DNA of 25,937 nt, taken from contig BMAT01006511.1 of NCBI GenBank assembly GCA_019649035.1, positions 153,469-179,405 on the forward strand. Reading direction: 5' to 3'. Below are positions 1 through 9,485 of the stretch, one piece after another (the stretch's first letter is position 1; each line of letters starts with the position of its first letter). Source of the stretch: Elysia marginata (lineage: Eukaryota > Mollusca > Gastropoda > Plakobranchidae). Below the pieces are notes generated by a model, which made no database searches, had not been told where the DNA came from, and was given only the letters and a program-made list of their open reading frames with translations. Position numbers and translations under genes: made by a program.

Positions 1-47
1 AGAGAGAGCGAGAGAGAGAGAGTGAGTGAGTGTGTGTTAGAGAGAGA
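1..47. repeat. GA/GT-rich microsatellite at the window edge
   Basis: Alternating GA units with short GTGA and GTGT interruptions. The tract runs into the window edge, so its full length is unknown. It also creates many GTGAGT strings that mimic splice donors and should not be read as such. Confidence 0.9.
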
Positions 48-912
48 AATAATAGGGAGAATAATTAGGGAAAGTAAATGGATAGTACAGTGATTTTAAA
101 AATGCAGCGATTAATTTTTTCAAAAGTTTAGAGACATAAAAACAAAACTTTACTACAATTGTCAGAAATGTATTGGCTACAAGGTTTTACGTTTAATTAG
201 TAGTTCCAATGACTTTGAGCGATCAGAATAAAGCAAAAACCTTTCATACGTTTGCTATAAAAAACCAGTTTTAATAATGTTCTAATAATGGAAGCTGTTT
301 TTCTTTGTCAATTTAAGAGTTTCTTCAGACAATATAATTGAAATGTTTTTCTAAAACGTTGGAAATATTTCCAGTTTAGTTTCAGCTTTGGAGAAGCATG
401 TTTTGTCACTTTGATGGTAAACTTTCTTCAAGCTCAGAAAAAGCAAATAAATATAATTGCCTTAGCTAGTGAAGACCGAACAAATGGAGGAGAAAAACTG
501 TGTTTTTTTAAAAGGTAGTAAAGAATTTATACACATATAAAGGATTTATTAGATACAGTTCCTAAAAGTCTTCTTTACTTTTTATCATATGTTTCTGCAT
601 AAAATTAGGAATAAATAAATACATCGATGCTTTCTGAGATAGATAGATGTGCGAAAGTTGAGGAATAGTAAAGAAGAGCTAGTTAAACAAAATAGATAAT
701 AGGTGTATCATTGGATAGATTACTAGATAGATAAATTGACATAAAGACAAACAGCCGTTAACAGAAACTCCTGAACCAGCTTTGACAAGCGATACTCGCA
801 AACATAGGGAAAAAACCTTGAGGAATAGACAATGAGTTAAGGATCTACAAACACCGCTGAAGCGGATAACGGAAATTTTTATGGTGGAAAAGACTTTGGA
901 CATCTACCACAG
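48..912. other. AT-rich stretch without a recognisable gene
   Basis: Frequent stops in all frames and A/T runs. Short GATA-type repeats occur near 638-650 and 709-735. I see no RNA gene, splice-bounded frame or mobile element. Confidence 0.6.
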
Positions 913-998
913 CTGTTCCAGAGCCCTGCGGCACATTACGGTATATGGGTGAGGGAAATTCTACACTAACGGCTGTGTATCGCCGAACAATGGAGCAG
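913..998 (+). other. Possible internal exon (weak)
   Basis: A less AT-rich island follows a CACAG acceptor-like site ending at 912, and a CAG|GTAGGA donor-like site follows 998. The frame starting at 915 is open for 28 codons up to the donor and continues to a TGA near 1052; another donor-like site (AGC|GTGAGT) is at 1038. The predicted residues include P, C and G well spread, not low complexity. The acceptor has a poor pyrimidine tract. I do not recognise the peptide. It could easily be chance. Confidence 0.12.
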
Positions 999-1431
999 GT
1001 AGGAACTACTCCTGTGACCAGTTGTGATCTGTGGAGCGTGAGTCCTTATGTCTGATGTTACCTCAAGTTCGTTGGATATCTCGGTGAGCACTGAACGTCC
1101 AGTCAGCCGCTCTGGTTTGGAAGTTTTAACTGAGCTTTCCAAACATGTGTCTAGTCTACGCCTTTATTGACCTATTCTTTGTATCATGTTGGGCACAGAT
1201 TTGAAGTCTTGGGATGAACAAAACATTTTACAAGGTGGTTTGGAGGGATCCTTATAAATTACAATATTCATACAGGTATATAAGTTCCTGAATTAACGTT
1301 TAACCTTATTGGGTGCGGGTTTTGTTTGTTTTTTTTTTGTCTTAGTGTAGAGGTCAGAACATTAAGTATTGAACCTTGTAGTCTGCCATATATTTTTATG
1401 TGCTGGAACTAGACGTATTAGCTTATTCATG
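999..1431. other. No recognisable feature
   Basis: Mixed-composition DNA becoming AT-rich. A good-looking acceptor (long T run then TCTTAG, ending at 1346) is present. The only frame left open after it meets a stop within about 25 codons, and no donor follows, so I do not call an exon. Confidence 0.5.
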
Positions 1432-1456
1432 TAATTTTTTTTCCTTACAGGTAAGC
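1432..1456 (+). promoter_or_regulatory. Candidate recursive (zero-length exon) splice site
   Basis: A run of T and C ends in TTACAG at 1450 and is followed at once by GTAAGC (1451-1456). A full 3' splice site is thus fused to a full 5' splice site. This is the arrangement known for ratcheting splice sites in long insect and vertebrate introns. The 16 bases 1448-1463 (CAGGTAAGCTTACCTG) are also a perfect palindrome, so the donor half could have arisen as part of an inverted repeat. Use of the site would require a long plus-strand intron here, which fits the lack of exons but is not shown. Confidence 0.3.
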
Positions 1457-2179
1457 TTACCTGATCGGAACAGACTCCATACATAGATTAGTTCAGCAAT
1501 TCATGTCACTAAGCCGAGCCATGTGTAAAGTAATTGAGAGACAAAGACCGAATACCAACGATTGTCATGCACAGATTCCGACATGCGTGCGGCTGTAAAA
1601 ATTTTGGTCAGCAAGTTTATTTGAAATTAAACATTTGAAGCCTGTTCAAAATTTTGCGCAAACCTAAGAGGGCGAATGTAATGGAAAGGCAACCAACCCA
1701 CCCAGTCAGAAACCTTAATTCAACAAAATACGATCGTGCTGGCTTTCTGTCCTAAGTTTTTTCTTCTTCTTTAATTTCTTGGAGATCGCCAAACACCTTC
1801 ACATTAATATTCCCCGAACGCTTCGATTTACAAACACTAGTCTATCCGGTCTAAAGTTTGTTAGAAAACAGTATGTAAATTTCCCAGCTGTTTGGTTGTC
1901 CTTTAAAATCAATACGAGGCACCTGCCTTGTCTGCTCTCTGTGGACACCAGGGTACCACCACTGTCCACCAAAATAGACCGAGTGACCACGCATTCATCT
2001 CGTCACTAGATTCACAGTGTCTAGGTTTTGTCCATGTGTTCTACAGCCTGCCCTAGCACTGCCTGCTACCCCCAGCACAAAAAACCAACATCACCCGGGA
2101 TCAAGAGATACGACGAGCCATGATCTTGTTTTGGGATTTAATGAGAGAAAACAAGATAGGTGAAGAGAAAGTAAAAAAA
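1457..2179. other. No recognisable gene
   Basis: Moderately AT-rich sequence. The short frames in this stretch start at TTG or read through unremarkable sequence, with no splice support. No repeat family recognised. Confidence 0.5.
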
Positions 2180-2600
2180 AGGACATGACGTCTACCGAGG
2201 GAGAAGTGGGGGTTGCTACGCGGTTGCGGTTAACGTCCATGGTCTGCAGAGGAGCTGGGTGGACAAGAGAAGAAGAAGTCGAGGAAAGAGAAGGGGTTTT
2301 GTTGGCTGTACAACAACAAGCGTCCGCCCAGGCGATGTGTTCCGATCCAGCGCGCGACCAGCAACCTCTCCACACTGATCTGCATTGCAAATGAGTATTG
2401 AAGTTTAATTGGCGGCCGGGGAGATTCTCAGGAAAATTGGTCGTCTCAGCACGAGGAAGCGACGAGGAGGAAAACGACCATCGACCGACCATATACACTT
2501 CAGTCTTCAAGCCTCTTCCCCCGTCTCTCCCTCTCTTCTTCTGACCAGGGACAATAATAGCAGTCCGCCGGGGTCTCGTGGGCTCCAGCATAATGTACAG
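2180..2600. promoter_or_regulatory. CpG-dense GC-rich patch, possible regulatory element or untranslated exon
   Basis: The composition changes sharply from the AT-rich flanks. CpG pairs are dense (for example GCGCGCGACC near 2350 and GCGACGAGG near 2460), and an octamer-like TTGCAAAT lies near 2385. Several overlapping short frames exist on both strands, which is expected from a GC-rich patch with few stops; none looks like a protein family. It could be a promoter or unmethylated island, an untranslated exon, or a fragment of an unrecognised repeat. The functional call is inference. Confidence 0.2.
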
Positions 2601-2997
2601 TCAATATCTGTGTACATATATCTTGGTGTCTCTGACCACTGCACGTACACAAGCCACGACAATACAACCTCCGACAAGACAATGGCAAACAAGCTTTCCT
2701 GTTAAGTTGAACGAAATATCTCTGATCATTATAACTTACTCAATTCAAGACAAACAACTGGCAAATTGTTTTTTAAAAAACTGCCATCTTTATATGAACA
2801 TTTCTAAAATAAAGGTATTTCAGTGCATTAACGATGGTATAAAATTGCATCTTGTATTCTTTTCATAATGTATGTCTTTTCGTCTTGACCAATTACAACA
2901 GTTTTGTGCGGAAGCTATTAAAGCCGATGTCAAAAAAGTTGTTGCACACATCTGATACAGCTACAAAACTATAGCAAGAACTGAGCTGAAACTTCAG
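2601..2997. other. AT-rich stretch without a recognisable gene
   Basis: Stops in all frames within short distances after about 2870, and poly-A/T runs. Nothing recognisable before the SINE. Confidence 0.5.
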
Positions 2998-3302
2998 ATA
3001 GGGGTAGCATAAACCGATACCCTTCAGAGATCTGAAGGTCGCGGGTTTGATTCCCGACCATGCCATGTCGCAATTACCTTGGGAAAGCAATTTACCCTAA
3101 CTTTTCCCAGTCCACCCACCTGTAAAATGAGTACCCAGCAACAGGCAATTCCTGAATTTGTGATATGCGCCTGCAACACCCTGCATACGGGTTAAGAATG
3201 GCCTTCAAATGTACTGGTCTGCGGAGGCATCAGTGGCGCTACTTTGTGGCGACTTAGTTACACTGAGTAGAAACGAAGCCAAATTTACCGGAAGGGGTTA
3301 AT
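2998..3302 (+). mobile_element. tRNA-derived SINE
   Basis: A B-box-like sequence GGTTTGATTCC (3044-3054; consensus GGTTCRANNCC) follows an eroded A-box-like sequence TAGCATAAACCG (3005-3016) at roughly the spacing of a tRNA promoter. Between them CCTTCA and TGAAGG can pair as an anticodon-arm-like hairpin. The head is followed by a body containing CCTTGGGAAAGCAATTTACC and then TGTAAAATGAGTACC (3121-3135). That block resembles a central domain I recall in SINEs of marine invertebrates, from memory only. No clear poly-A tail or target duplication was found, so both ends are approximate and the copy is probably old. The RNA polymerase III promoter is likely dead. Confidence 0.6.
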
Positions 3303-4134
3303 ATAGTGTATTTAAAAATGTACATTTATTTCAAACGTAACTGCGCAAAAGGATGGCAGTTTAACTTTGATGGACATTGATTGAGATAAATTCTCGTTCA
3401 AGTTACTTACAACGCTTTGATCGACGTTTTATTCTAAACGTAAATGTCAGGTAGGAATAGCTAACATGTCATTACCTGTTCGCAATACATGCCCTCTTAA
3501 CGATAGATACCTATAATTATTATTCTCTATCAACCGTTCATTGTAAAAGGCTGAATTAGTTTGAGAGAATTCAGTTGTGTGAAATGGAAAAAAAAAACAA
3601 GATAGTTCACCTTGGAGGTCGAGTTATATTTTATACAGTTTCGCTAAATCTGAATAACTCACATCACTTGCATGAAAAGGAAGAAACAAATTCTGTCTTA
3701 TATTATAAGGAGGGCGACAAAATGAAAACGTTCTTTCCAGGTCTTTTCCCCATTGACAATGATTAATTAAGGTGACGGAATTCCGAAAACAAAACGCTAT
3801 TACGCCTTACCTAAAATCATCAATCACCTAATGGTATAATTTCGACATTAAAATTACGGTTTTGATGCTTGATTAAAAATATAGATTGAATGTAACTTAT
3901 ACTTAAGACAATTTTGCTATTTGTGAAGAACGCCTACGCTTTGAAATTAGCAATCATAACCAATCAACGAGAGTTGTTGACTGACACTAAAAATGAACTT
4001 TTTCTAGAAATATCATAGCGGCGCATGACGTCTCTTGGTTCCATAAACCACAAGACGACTTTTTCTTTTCTTAGCATCTTGATGCATTTAAAAAATACAG
4101 TAGTCAAGGAGGGATGCAAAACTTGTTTTTCAGT
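3303..4134. other. AT-rich stretch without a recognisable gene
   Basis: A 63-codon frame at 3575-3766 has no splice or homology support. Otherwise there are short A/T runs and no structure I can name. Confidence 0.5.
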
Positions 4135-4424
4135 TTGCTACGTATGTCATGTTTAACATCTAAGGACTGATTTTTTTTATATGTATGTCATGTTTAAGAT
4201 CCATGTCCTGATTTTTTTTTAAATGTATGTCATGTTTAAAACCCATGTACTGATTTTTTTGTTATGTATGTCATGTGTAAAATACATGTACTGATTTTTT
4301 GTTATGAATGTCATGTTTAAGATCCATGTACTGATTTTTTGTTATGAATGTCATATTTAAGATCAATGTACTAATATTTTCTGCTTTTCTATGTCATGTA
4401 TAAGATCAATGTACTGATTTATTC
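4135..4424. repeat. Minisatellite, about 40-bp unit, about 7 copies
   Basis: Copies begin near 4141, 4181, 4222, 4264, 4304, 4344 and 4389. Each has the core ATGTCATGTTTAAGATC, then ATGTACTGA and a T-run of variable length. Unit length varies mostly through the T-run and a short insertion before the last copy. The inner copies are closest to each other and the outer ones more diverged, the usual pattern of unequal exchange. Confidence 0.9.
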
Positions 4425-4596
4425 AAAATATTTTTACCTCGTCGGTTAAAAAAGGTCATCTTATTTATGTCAATGTTTTGTAATCAGACTTAATTCAAAA
4501 TGGAACAGTTCTGTTTCAAACCCAAAGATCTACTTTTCTTGATTAAAAAAAAAGCTTTTCAAAGTTGTTATAAAATGATCAAGCAAACCAAAAACT

Positions 4597-4698
4597 ACGA
4601 AGAGATCAAAAGAGAACAAAACAAAAAATTAAGAAGAGATCAAAAGACATTAAAACAAGAAATTACGAAGAGATCGAAAGAGAACAAACCAAAAAATC
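4597..4698. repeat. Minisatellite, 34-bp unit, 3 copies
   Basis: Units start at 4597, 4631 and 4665 with exact 34-bp spacing. Each opens with A(C/A)GAAGAGATC and is otherwise A-rich. Because 34 is not a multiple of 3, the lysine/glutamate-rich 68-residue frame covering it (4500-4706) changes frame from copy to copy and is unlikely to be a protein shaped by selection. Confidence 0.85.
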
Positions 4699-4748
4699 AG
4701 ATATAACAATAGAGAATCATAACACCCTGAAGTTTCCAAACAAAGACG

Positions 4749-4812
4749 CGAGGACTGCGGTCCGGTAGTCGAGGACTGCGGTCCGCTACCCGAAGATTGC
4801 GGTCCGGACACC
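4749..4812 (+). repeat. GC-rich 21-bp tandem repeat, 3 copies, coding-like
   Basis: Units start at 4749, 4770 and 4791. Each carries (G)GACTGCGGTCC or a variant, which can form a small hairpin. Read from 4750 each unit is EDCGP plus two variable residues (VV, LP, DT). The only two differences inside the shared 15 bases, GAG to GAA and GAC to GAT in copy three, are both silent. The frame is open from 4723 to the TAA at 4846-4848 but has no ATG, and no convincing acceptor lies just upstream. It may be a relic or terminal exon of an unrecognised gene or element, or simply a minisatellite. Confidence 0.7.
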
Positions 4813-4848
4813 AAGTATCATGATATCCTGACACAGTCAACTGTTTAA

Positions 4849-5497
4849 CCCTTTGATATCTGAGACGGAGCGCGACGGTTGTGGTTACGGGGCGGGTCTC
4901 CTTGCTTAGTCGCTTGGAGCGGATTTACACGGGTAGTACTAACAAGGCCCACCGTTATTTGACCAGCATTATGCAAGTCACGGCCGTGTCCAATGGATTT
5001 AAAGACTTTTCACACAATTGAGAGGATGGTTTTCAGTGTCCAACAAAAAAGGAAGATCGTGGGCTCAACGAGGTTTTTGTCTGTGAGATTTTTGTTTTAT
5101 GTAGCGCCACGGTCTGGAACTTCAACAAAGCCATGTAGAATGTGGAAATATTGTTGTTTCAACAAAGACTTTTTAATGCTACTTTTTGTGAGTGGGAATC
5201 AAGTCAGAAGCACCCAGCTAGATCTAGGCCTAGTAACGCTGCACTGGCTATCTGGCGAAAGATGAAACCAAATTTGCTAAATTTTTTAATTTAGAAAGGA
5301 GCAGCGAGTGGGTATCCTTTGAAAATTCTTGCTCTTGAATCTTTGTCTAGAAATTGAAACGTTGACTTTTGTATCTCCCAAAGGCCACCGACAATGTTCA
5401 AAACCGATAGTTTATTGGCCAAAGTAGGTATTATAAAATTTGGATTTGGAGACGAAAGGCACCAAATTTTCTTTCGGTGCTCTTTGTTTTTGTTACG
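4849..5497. other. Mixed stretch, no recognised gene
   Basis: A moderately GC-rich part (about 4858-5000) precedes a 90-codon frame (4993-5265), starting at ATG, with no family resemblance that I can see. No splice or promoter support was found. Confidence 0.4.
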
Positions 5498-5651
5498 TCA
5501 ACATTACTATCTGCAAAAATTATTTATGCTTGTATTCCAAACTTTTAAACATTACGAAGGCAAAATTTTTTACTTCAACATTACTATCTGCAATAACTAT
5601 TCATGCTTGTATTCCAAACTTTTAAACATTACGAAGGGAACATTTTTTTAA
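5498..5651. repeat. Tandem duplication, 77-bp unit, 2 copies
   Basis: TCAACATTACTATCTGCAA begins at 5498 and again at 5575. The following bases, including GCTTGTATTCCAAACTTTT and AAACATTACGAAGG, are nearly identical in both copies. Only a handful of substitutions separate the copies, so the duplication is fairly recent. Two overlapping frames here owe their length to the duplication. Confidence 0.9.
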
Positions 5652-6287
5652 ACCTCTGAAACTATAGGGATCCCAGTTTGCGTATCATTATTGCAGTATT
5701 GTAATTTCTATCGCCTCCAACATCACTTTTGATAATTTCGTCGTCAATGTTGCCGCATCATACTTTTCTCAGCACGATCTTTATTTTAACCATCAACTTC
5801 AAACAACAGTTTTTTTACCAACTGCAAAAAATGGATTAACATCATAATCGCACATGTCTATATGTCCATCATCTTTTTCCGATTTACGCTATTGGATTAT
5901 TATACTAGAGGCATCATAAAATGTCTTGCCTTGTTGCAAACAGCAACACTCTGACTACGTGTCAATAAATAGTGAATAAACATTTGCAAAACAAACCTGT
6001 GACTATTGCATCTAATTAAGTCAAAATAGTTTTATCATTTTGGTATTGTAAGAGTTAGACCCCATTCTAAGCTTTCTATTAAACCCAAACACAAAGCTAA
6101 AAGTTTTAAGATTTGTGGAGACTATGTCTAATCCCTCAAACCCTCTCAGGCCCCAAGTATCGCCTGCCTTCACTGGATATCCGTTTCATGAAATAATTGC
6201 TAAAAGCCAACTAATGGCGATCCCGCTAATTGCCAAACTAAGCAAGCCAGCATGGTAGGGGGGGCTTGAGTTCAGTGACGAGCCGGG
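5652..6287. other. No recognisable gene
   Basis: AT-rich sequence. A 44-codon frame at 6124-6258 is the only tidy short frame. It overlaps an acceptor-like CCTCTCAG, but no donor or homology supports it. Confidence 0.5.
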
Positions 6288-6337
6288 GCTAGGTTGTGTG
6301 GATGGAGACGACGCTAAGTTGTGTGGATGGAGATGAG
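6288..6337. repeat. Short tandem duplication, 25-bp unit, 2 copies
   Basis: GCTAGGTTGTGTGGATGGAG at 6288 is repeated as GCTAAGTTGTGTGGATGGAG at 6313. The few differences are consistent with a recent local duplication. Confidence 0.85.
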
Positions 6338-8725
6338 CTGTATCACAAGTGAGTGTCGAGACTATCCCACATCTCGTCCTGCGAGAGTTCAGTCCCTTAA
6401 GGGAAACAACAAACTAATGGAAATAGCACTGTTATTTCAATTTTGCCGATGACCTCTGAACTTAAGTTGTGCCGTTGGCTCTCGTTTAGCGTATACGGTG
6501 TATAATAATGTTACGTCTGTTGATGTATTGTGATAATCACGTGAAAAACAAAAATGAATAGATTTAGGAATTTATATACTGGTATAGAGAAGCATCACCA
6601 ATACTTTGAAAATGTAAAAACTTAGAATTGTCTCTTCCGTTTTGGCAGATAGTGAAACCCTCTTCAACCAGCCATCGTCCGGTAAAATGGCTAGGTATAT
6701 ACCAGTTTTGCTGCATCTGAAACCACTTAAGAATTTGAGTCGTTTCATAAATAAGATTTCGTTTGAAAACCTTTATTTTACACTAAATTATCCTTATATT
6801 AAACTCTAGCCGGATAGCAGCGGATAACAAGAGGTAATCTTTCTCTGGATTTCTTTCTCCTATTAAGTAGATCATGCCCTTTTTCTTCACAATTCTACAT
6901 CGTATTGCCCGACCGCTCGTAGCTTAGTGATGTCATTTGTCTCTTGATATGCCAAATTTCTCCTTCAACTCAACCGATTTCCCTCTCTTGTTGTCTCCCC
7001 GGTAGCACTAAGTGGTATCGCAAACATCAGCGTGGATCAGTGACAACTCCCTTTTGTCTCTCAAATCCCGTATGACCTCTTCGACTGTGTCACTCCTACC
7101 CCATCCCTTCTCAACTCCACCCCAGGCCCTTTCCCTCTATCTTTAAAACTCGCCCCCTCATTCTCCTTTTTCTATTTCTCTTATACAATTTTTTTCTCTT
7201 AATCTCTTCCATTGGCCGCCCCCCCTCCAGCTTCTGTCCTATAACCTCGGACGTCATGTTAGACACACGCCATAGCGCTGGCAACGGTCCCGATCAAGAT
7301 CCCTTTCCTATCCACTAACATCAAAAACCAATCTTGGCTAACAGCGAAAGTCATCCTGTACTGATCACCCGATCTGGTTTCCTCCCTCCCTAGCGACAAA
7401 CTCCAGAAATCTTCATCCAATTCTAGCCGCATCCACACTACCCCATTCCAGTCGTATCCACCAGTGCTCAGGAAGAAATCTCGATCTTCAATTCGCCATC
7501 AATCGCATCCCCTTTCTGGTCTTTTGAGGTGGAACTTATAAAACATGAATTATTATAAACCTTCTAGTTGCCTCTATTCTTTTTGCATAGCTTTGCACTG
7601 CTTCACGTTCATGGCAAAAAAATTGGGAAAATGTTGGAAAAATTTTCTTACTTTTTGATGTTTTCCAATTCATTGGTATTTTAGGGCATGTGCTGCTTAA
7701 TAAAGGCAAAAAATCCAAAGTTTTTACCTATGTCTAAAATGATCTTCTTGCCTTTCCTAACTACCAAAGAATAAACAAAATATCACCAAGAAAGATTGTA
7801 AAAGCTGTGAGTTCATCTTTTTAGTTTTTTTTTCAGTCCATCTATCACTAAGCTTATAGGCTTTGGTAACTTTAATCTTTGTCAGCCGTTTTCTAAAAAA
7901 AATACCATTCTTTATGACAAAAATTCTTAAATTTTTTTTTCCCTTTGATCTGAAATTTTCTCTTAGCCTTCCTGCGTGCCTAAATAATAATCAAACAGAA
8001 AATTTTTCACACAACTTGTTTTATTTCTTTTTTATTATCACCAAAAGTGGTGAATTTTCTATGAAATCGAACAATATTTTTTACTTAACTTCCTTTCGGT
8101 ACTGCCAGAAGATAAATTTATGAATCGACAAGTCCTTCTGCATGATTGTCTATAGTACATGAGAGATACTGAATACCACATTTCAGGCCAATTTATAGAA
8201 AAACTGAAAAAAAAATTTTAGCTAAAGAATCTGTGTACATGTATATGAAAAAAACCCAAGATGGCGGCTATAAATTAGACATTTTGTAATTGGGACTGAG
8301 ATAAGAGTGCAAATTATCGTTCCTGTTGACAAAATTCCTCTTTGAAATCAATTGCTTGCAGCCAAGAACGATAATGCTGTACTTTATTGTCATTCCTTTC
8401 ACAATTTTTCATTTAATTTCACCCAAATAAATAGTCCAGTAAAAGCAAAAACAAAACAAAAATTAAAATATAATAAATTACAGTATTTGATAGCATATGT
8501 CAATGAAGACTTATGGAATTACATTTGTTTTATTCTATACCCTGTTTATAACTATCGTTTCACGTTTGATATAGTCCTTATTTAAACTTCCTATGAACTT
8601 GTAACTATCTATTCTGTTCGACCTAGACCATTTGGCAGTAATTTAGTTTGTGCACGCATTTCTCCTTCTCTGATTTCCCTTTTTTAGTTTCTCGATTTCT
8701 TATTTTTGTGTTCCTAATTTATTAT
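6338..8725. other. Gene-poor stretch; C/T-rich from about 6840 to 7530
   Basis: Positions about 6840-7530 are markedly C+T-rich on the plus strand without being a simple repeat, and contain no long open frame. From 7531 to 8725 the sequence becomes very AT-rich with T-runs. Frames of 60-86 codons (7536-7718, 7863-8123, 8352-8585) are F/L/I/N/K-rich, as expected from such composition, and I treat them as chance. No RNA gene or transposon is recognised. Confidence 0.5.
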
Positions 8726-8795
8726 ATGAAGCTCGTCTCTGTCTTCATCCTGGTAATTTTTCTTAATTACTTTGTATTTGACAAAGATACAAGAG
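8726..8795 (+). CDS. Candidate first coding exon with signal peptide (hypothetical)
   Basis: An ATG at 8726 opens a 23-codon segment whose start, MKLVSVFILVIFLNYFV, has a lysine followed by an unbroken hydrophobic core, typical of a secretion signal. Right after the more polar FDKDTR comes a good donor, AGAG|GTAAAT, at 8796, ending the exon after the first base of a codon. An exon that stops just behind a signal peptide is common in secreted animal peptides. A compatible exon is at 9176. T-rich DNA often encodes hydrophobic runs, so this may be chance. The frame is also open upstream to 8648, where GTG rather than ATG sits. Confidence 0.18.
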
Positions 8796-8872
8796 GTAAA
8801 TGTCTTCTTCATACGTCTATGTTTTTCTCCCTTTCAAAAACATACATCTCTTTCACATTCATTAACCTCCTC

Positions 8873-8899
8873 ACTCACTCTCTCTCTCTCTCTCTCTCT
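8873..8899. repeat. CT microsatellite
   Basis: CTCACTCACT leads into an uninterrupted CT run ending at 8899. In the tentative gene model it lies within the intron 8796-9175. Confidence 0.9.
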
Positions 8900-9175
8900 G
8901 GTATATATCAGAGGTCCTATTCACTCGCCCATTCCATCTCTATCCGCTCTATTTTCCTTAACTTTCCTCTCTTAACAAAAGGAATTAAAAATTCAGCCTA
9001 TCTCTTGCCACCAGTTTGTGGCACAACAAATCCCCTTATCCCCCAACCACACTCTGTACCTCTCGCTTGATCCCCTGGCCTGCTCAGCTCTACAACCCAT
9101 TTGCAGCACTCCCCCGGTTTCCTCCCCAACTGCTGCTGCGCCCCCTGTCTGCCTAATTTCCATCGCTCATCCCAG

Positions 9176-9342
9176 TTCCTCAGAGACCTGAAGTTACACA
9201 ACAATCGGAACAGGGCATCATCCTCATCATCAGTTGGACATCTCCCATGACAGACATCATGGCTCTCTGCCTTTCTCTCCATCCCTTACAATGTGATGGA
9301 GACAGATCGAGACGTATAGATCTCTGGATGATATCAGGATGA
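9176..9342 (+). CDS. Candidate terminal coding exon, partner of 8726-8795 (hypothetical)
   Basis: A CTAAT branch-like motif at about 9153 and pyrimidine-rich sequence precede TCATCCCAG, which ends at 9175. The exon begins with two bases that complete the split codon left by the 8726-8795 exon. It then stays open for 54 codons to a TGA at 9340-9342. The joined product would be 78 residues, with signal peptide, two cysteines and an SRR basic site, resembling no family I know. An AATAAA follows at 9480. The sequence is less AT-rich than its surroundings. The minus-strand frame across the same bases (8998-9282) is an alternative reading I cannot exclude. Confidence 0.18.
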
Positions 9343-9479
9343 AAGACACAGCAAGCAGGGAGGGTAAACGGAGTTTTGCGTGCTCTGAGATCGAAGTGTG
9401 GTGGGGGCGAACAATTTGAAAAATAAGAAATACAGCCAAGACAACCAACAGGATTGATAGAGAGAAAGACTAAAAGAGA

Positions 9480-9485
9480 AATAAA
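9480..9485 (+). terminator. Possible polyadenylation signal
   Basis: AATAAA lies about 140 bases after the stop of the candidate terminal exon. The hexamer is expected by chance in AT-rich DNA, and here it sits in an A-rich, GAGA-type context. Confidence 0.15.

Noticed and set aside
2091-2591. A 166-codon minus-strand frame over the CpG-dense patch
   Set aside because: Several frames on both strands overlap here, the product has no recognisable domain and no splice signals fit. More likely a by-product of GC-rich sequence with few stops.
4845-4854. TTAACCCTTT, also at 17906, resembling piggyBac-type element ends
   Set aside because: No inverted partner ending in AAAGGGTTAA and no transposase frame were found; the ten-base word is short enough to recur by chance.
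6124-6258. A 44-codon ATG frame overlapping an acceptor-like CCTCTCAG
   Set aside because: Too short, with no donor, signal peptide or recognisable motif.
8648-9070. A 140-codon frame
   Set aside because: It opens at GTG, not ATG, and its second half is made of serine/leucine codons from a CT microsatellite. Only the segment from the ATG at 8726 to the donor at 8795 is kept, as a weak exon candidate.
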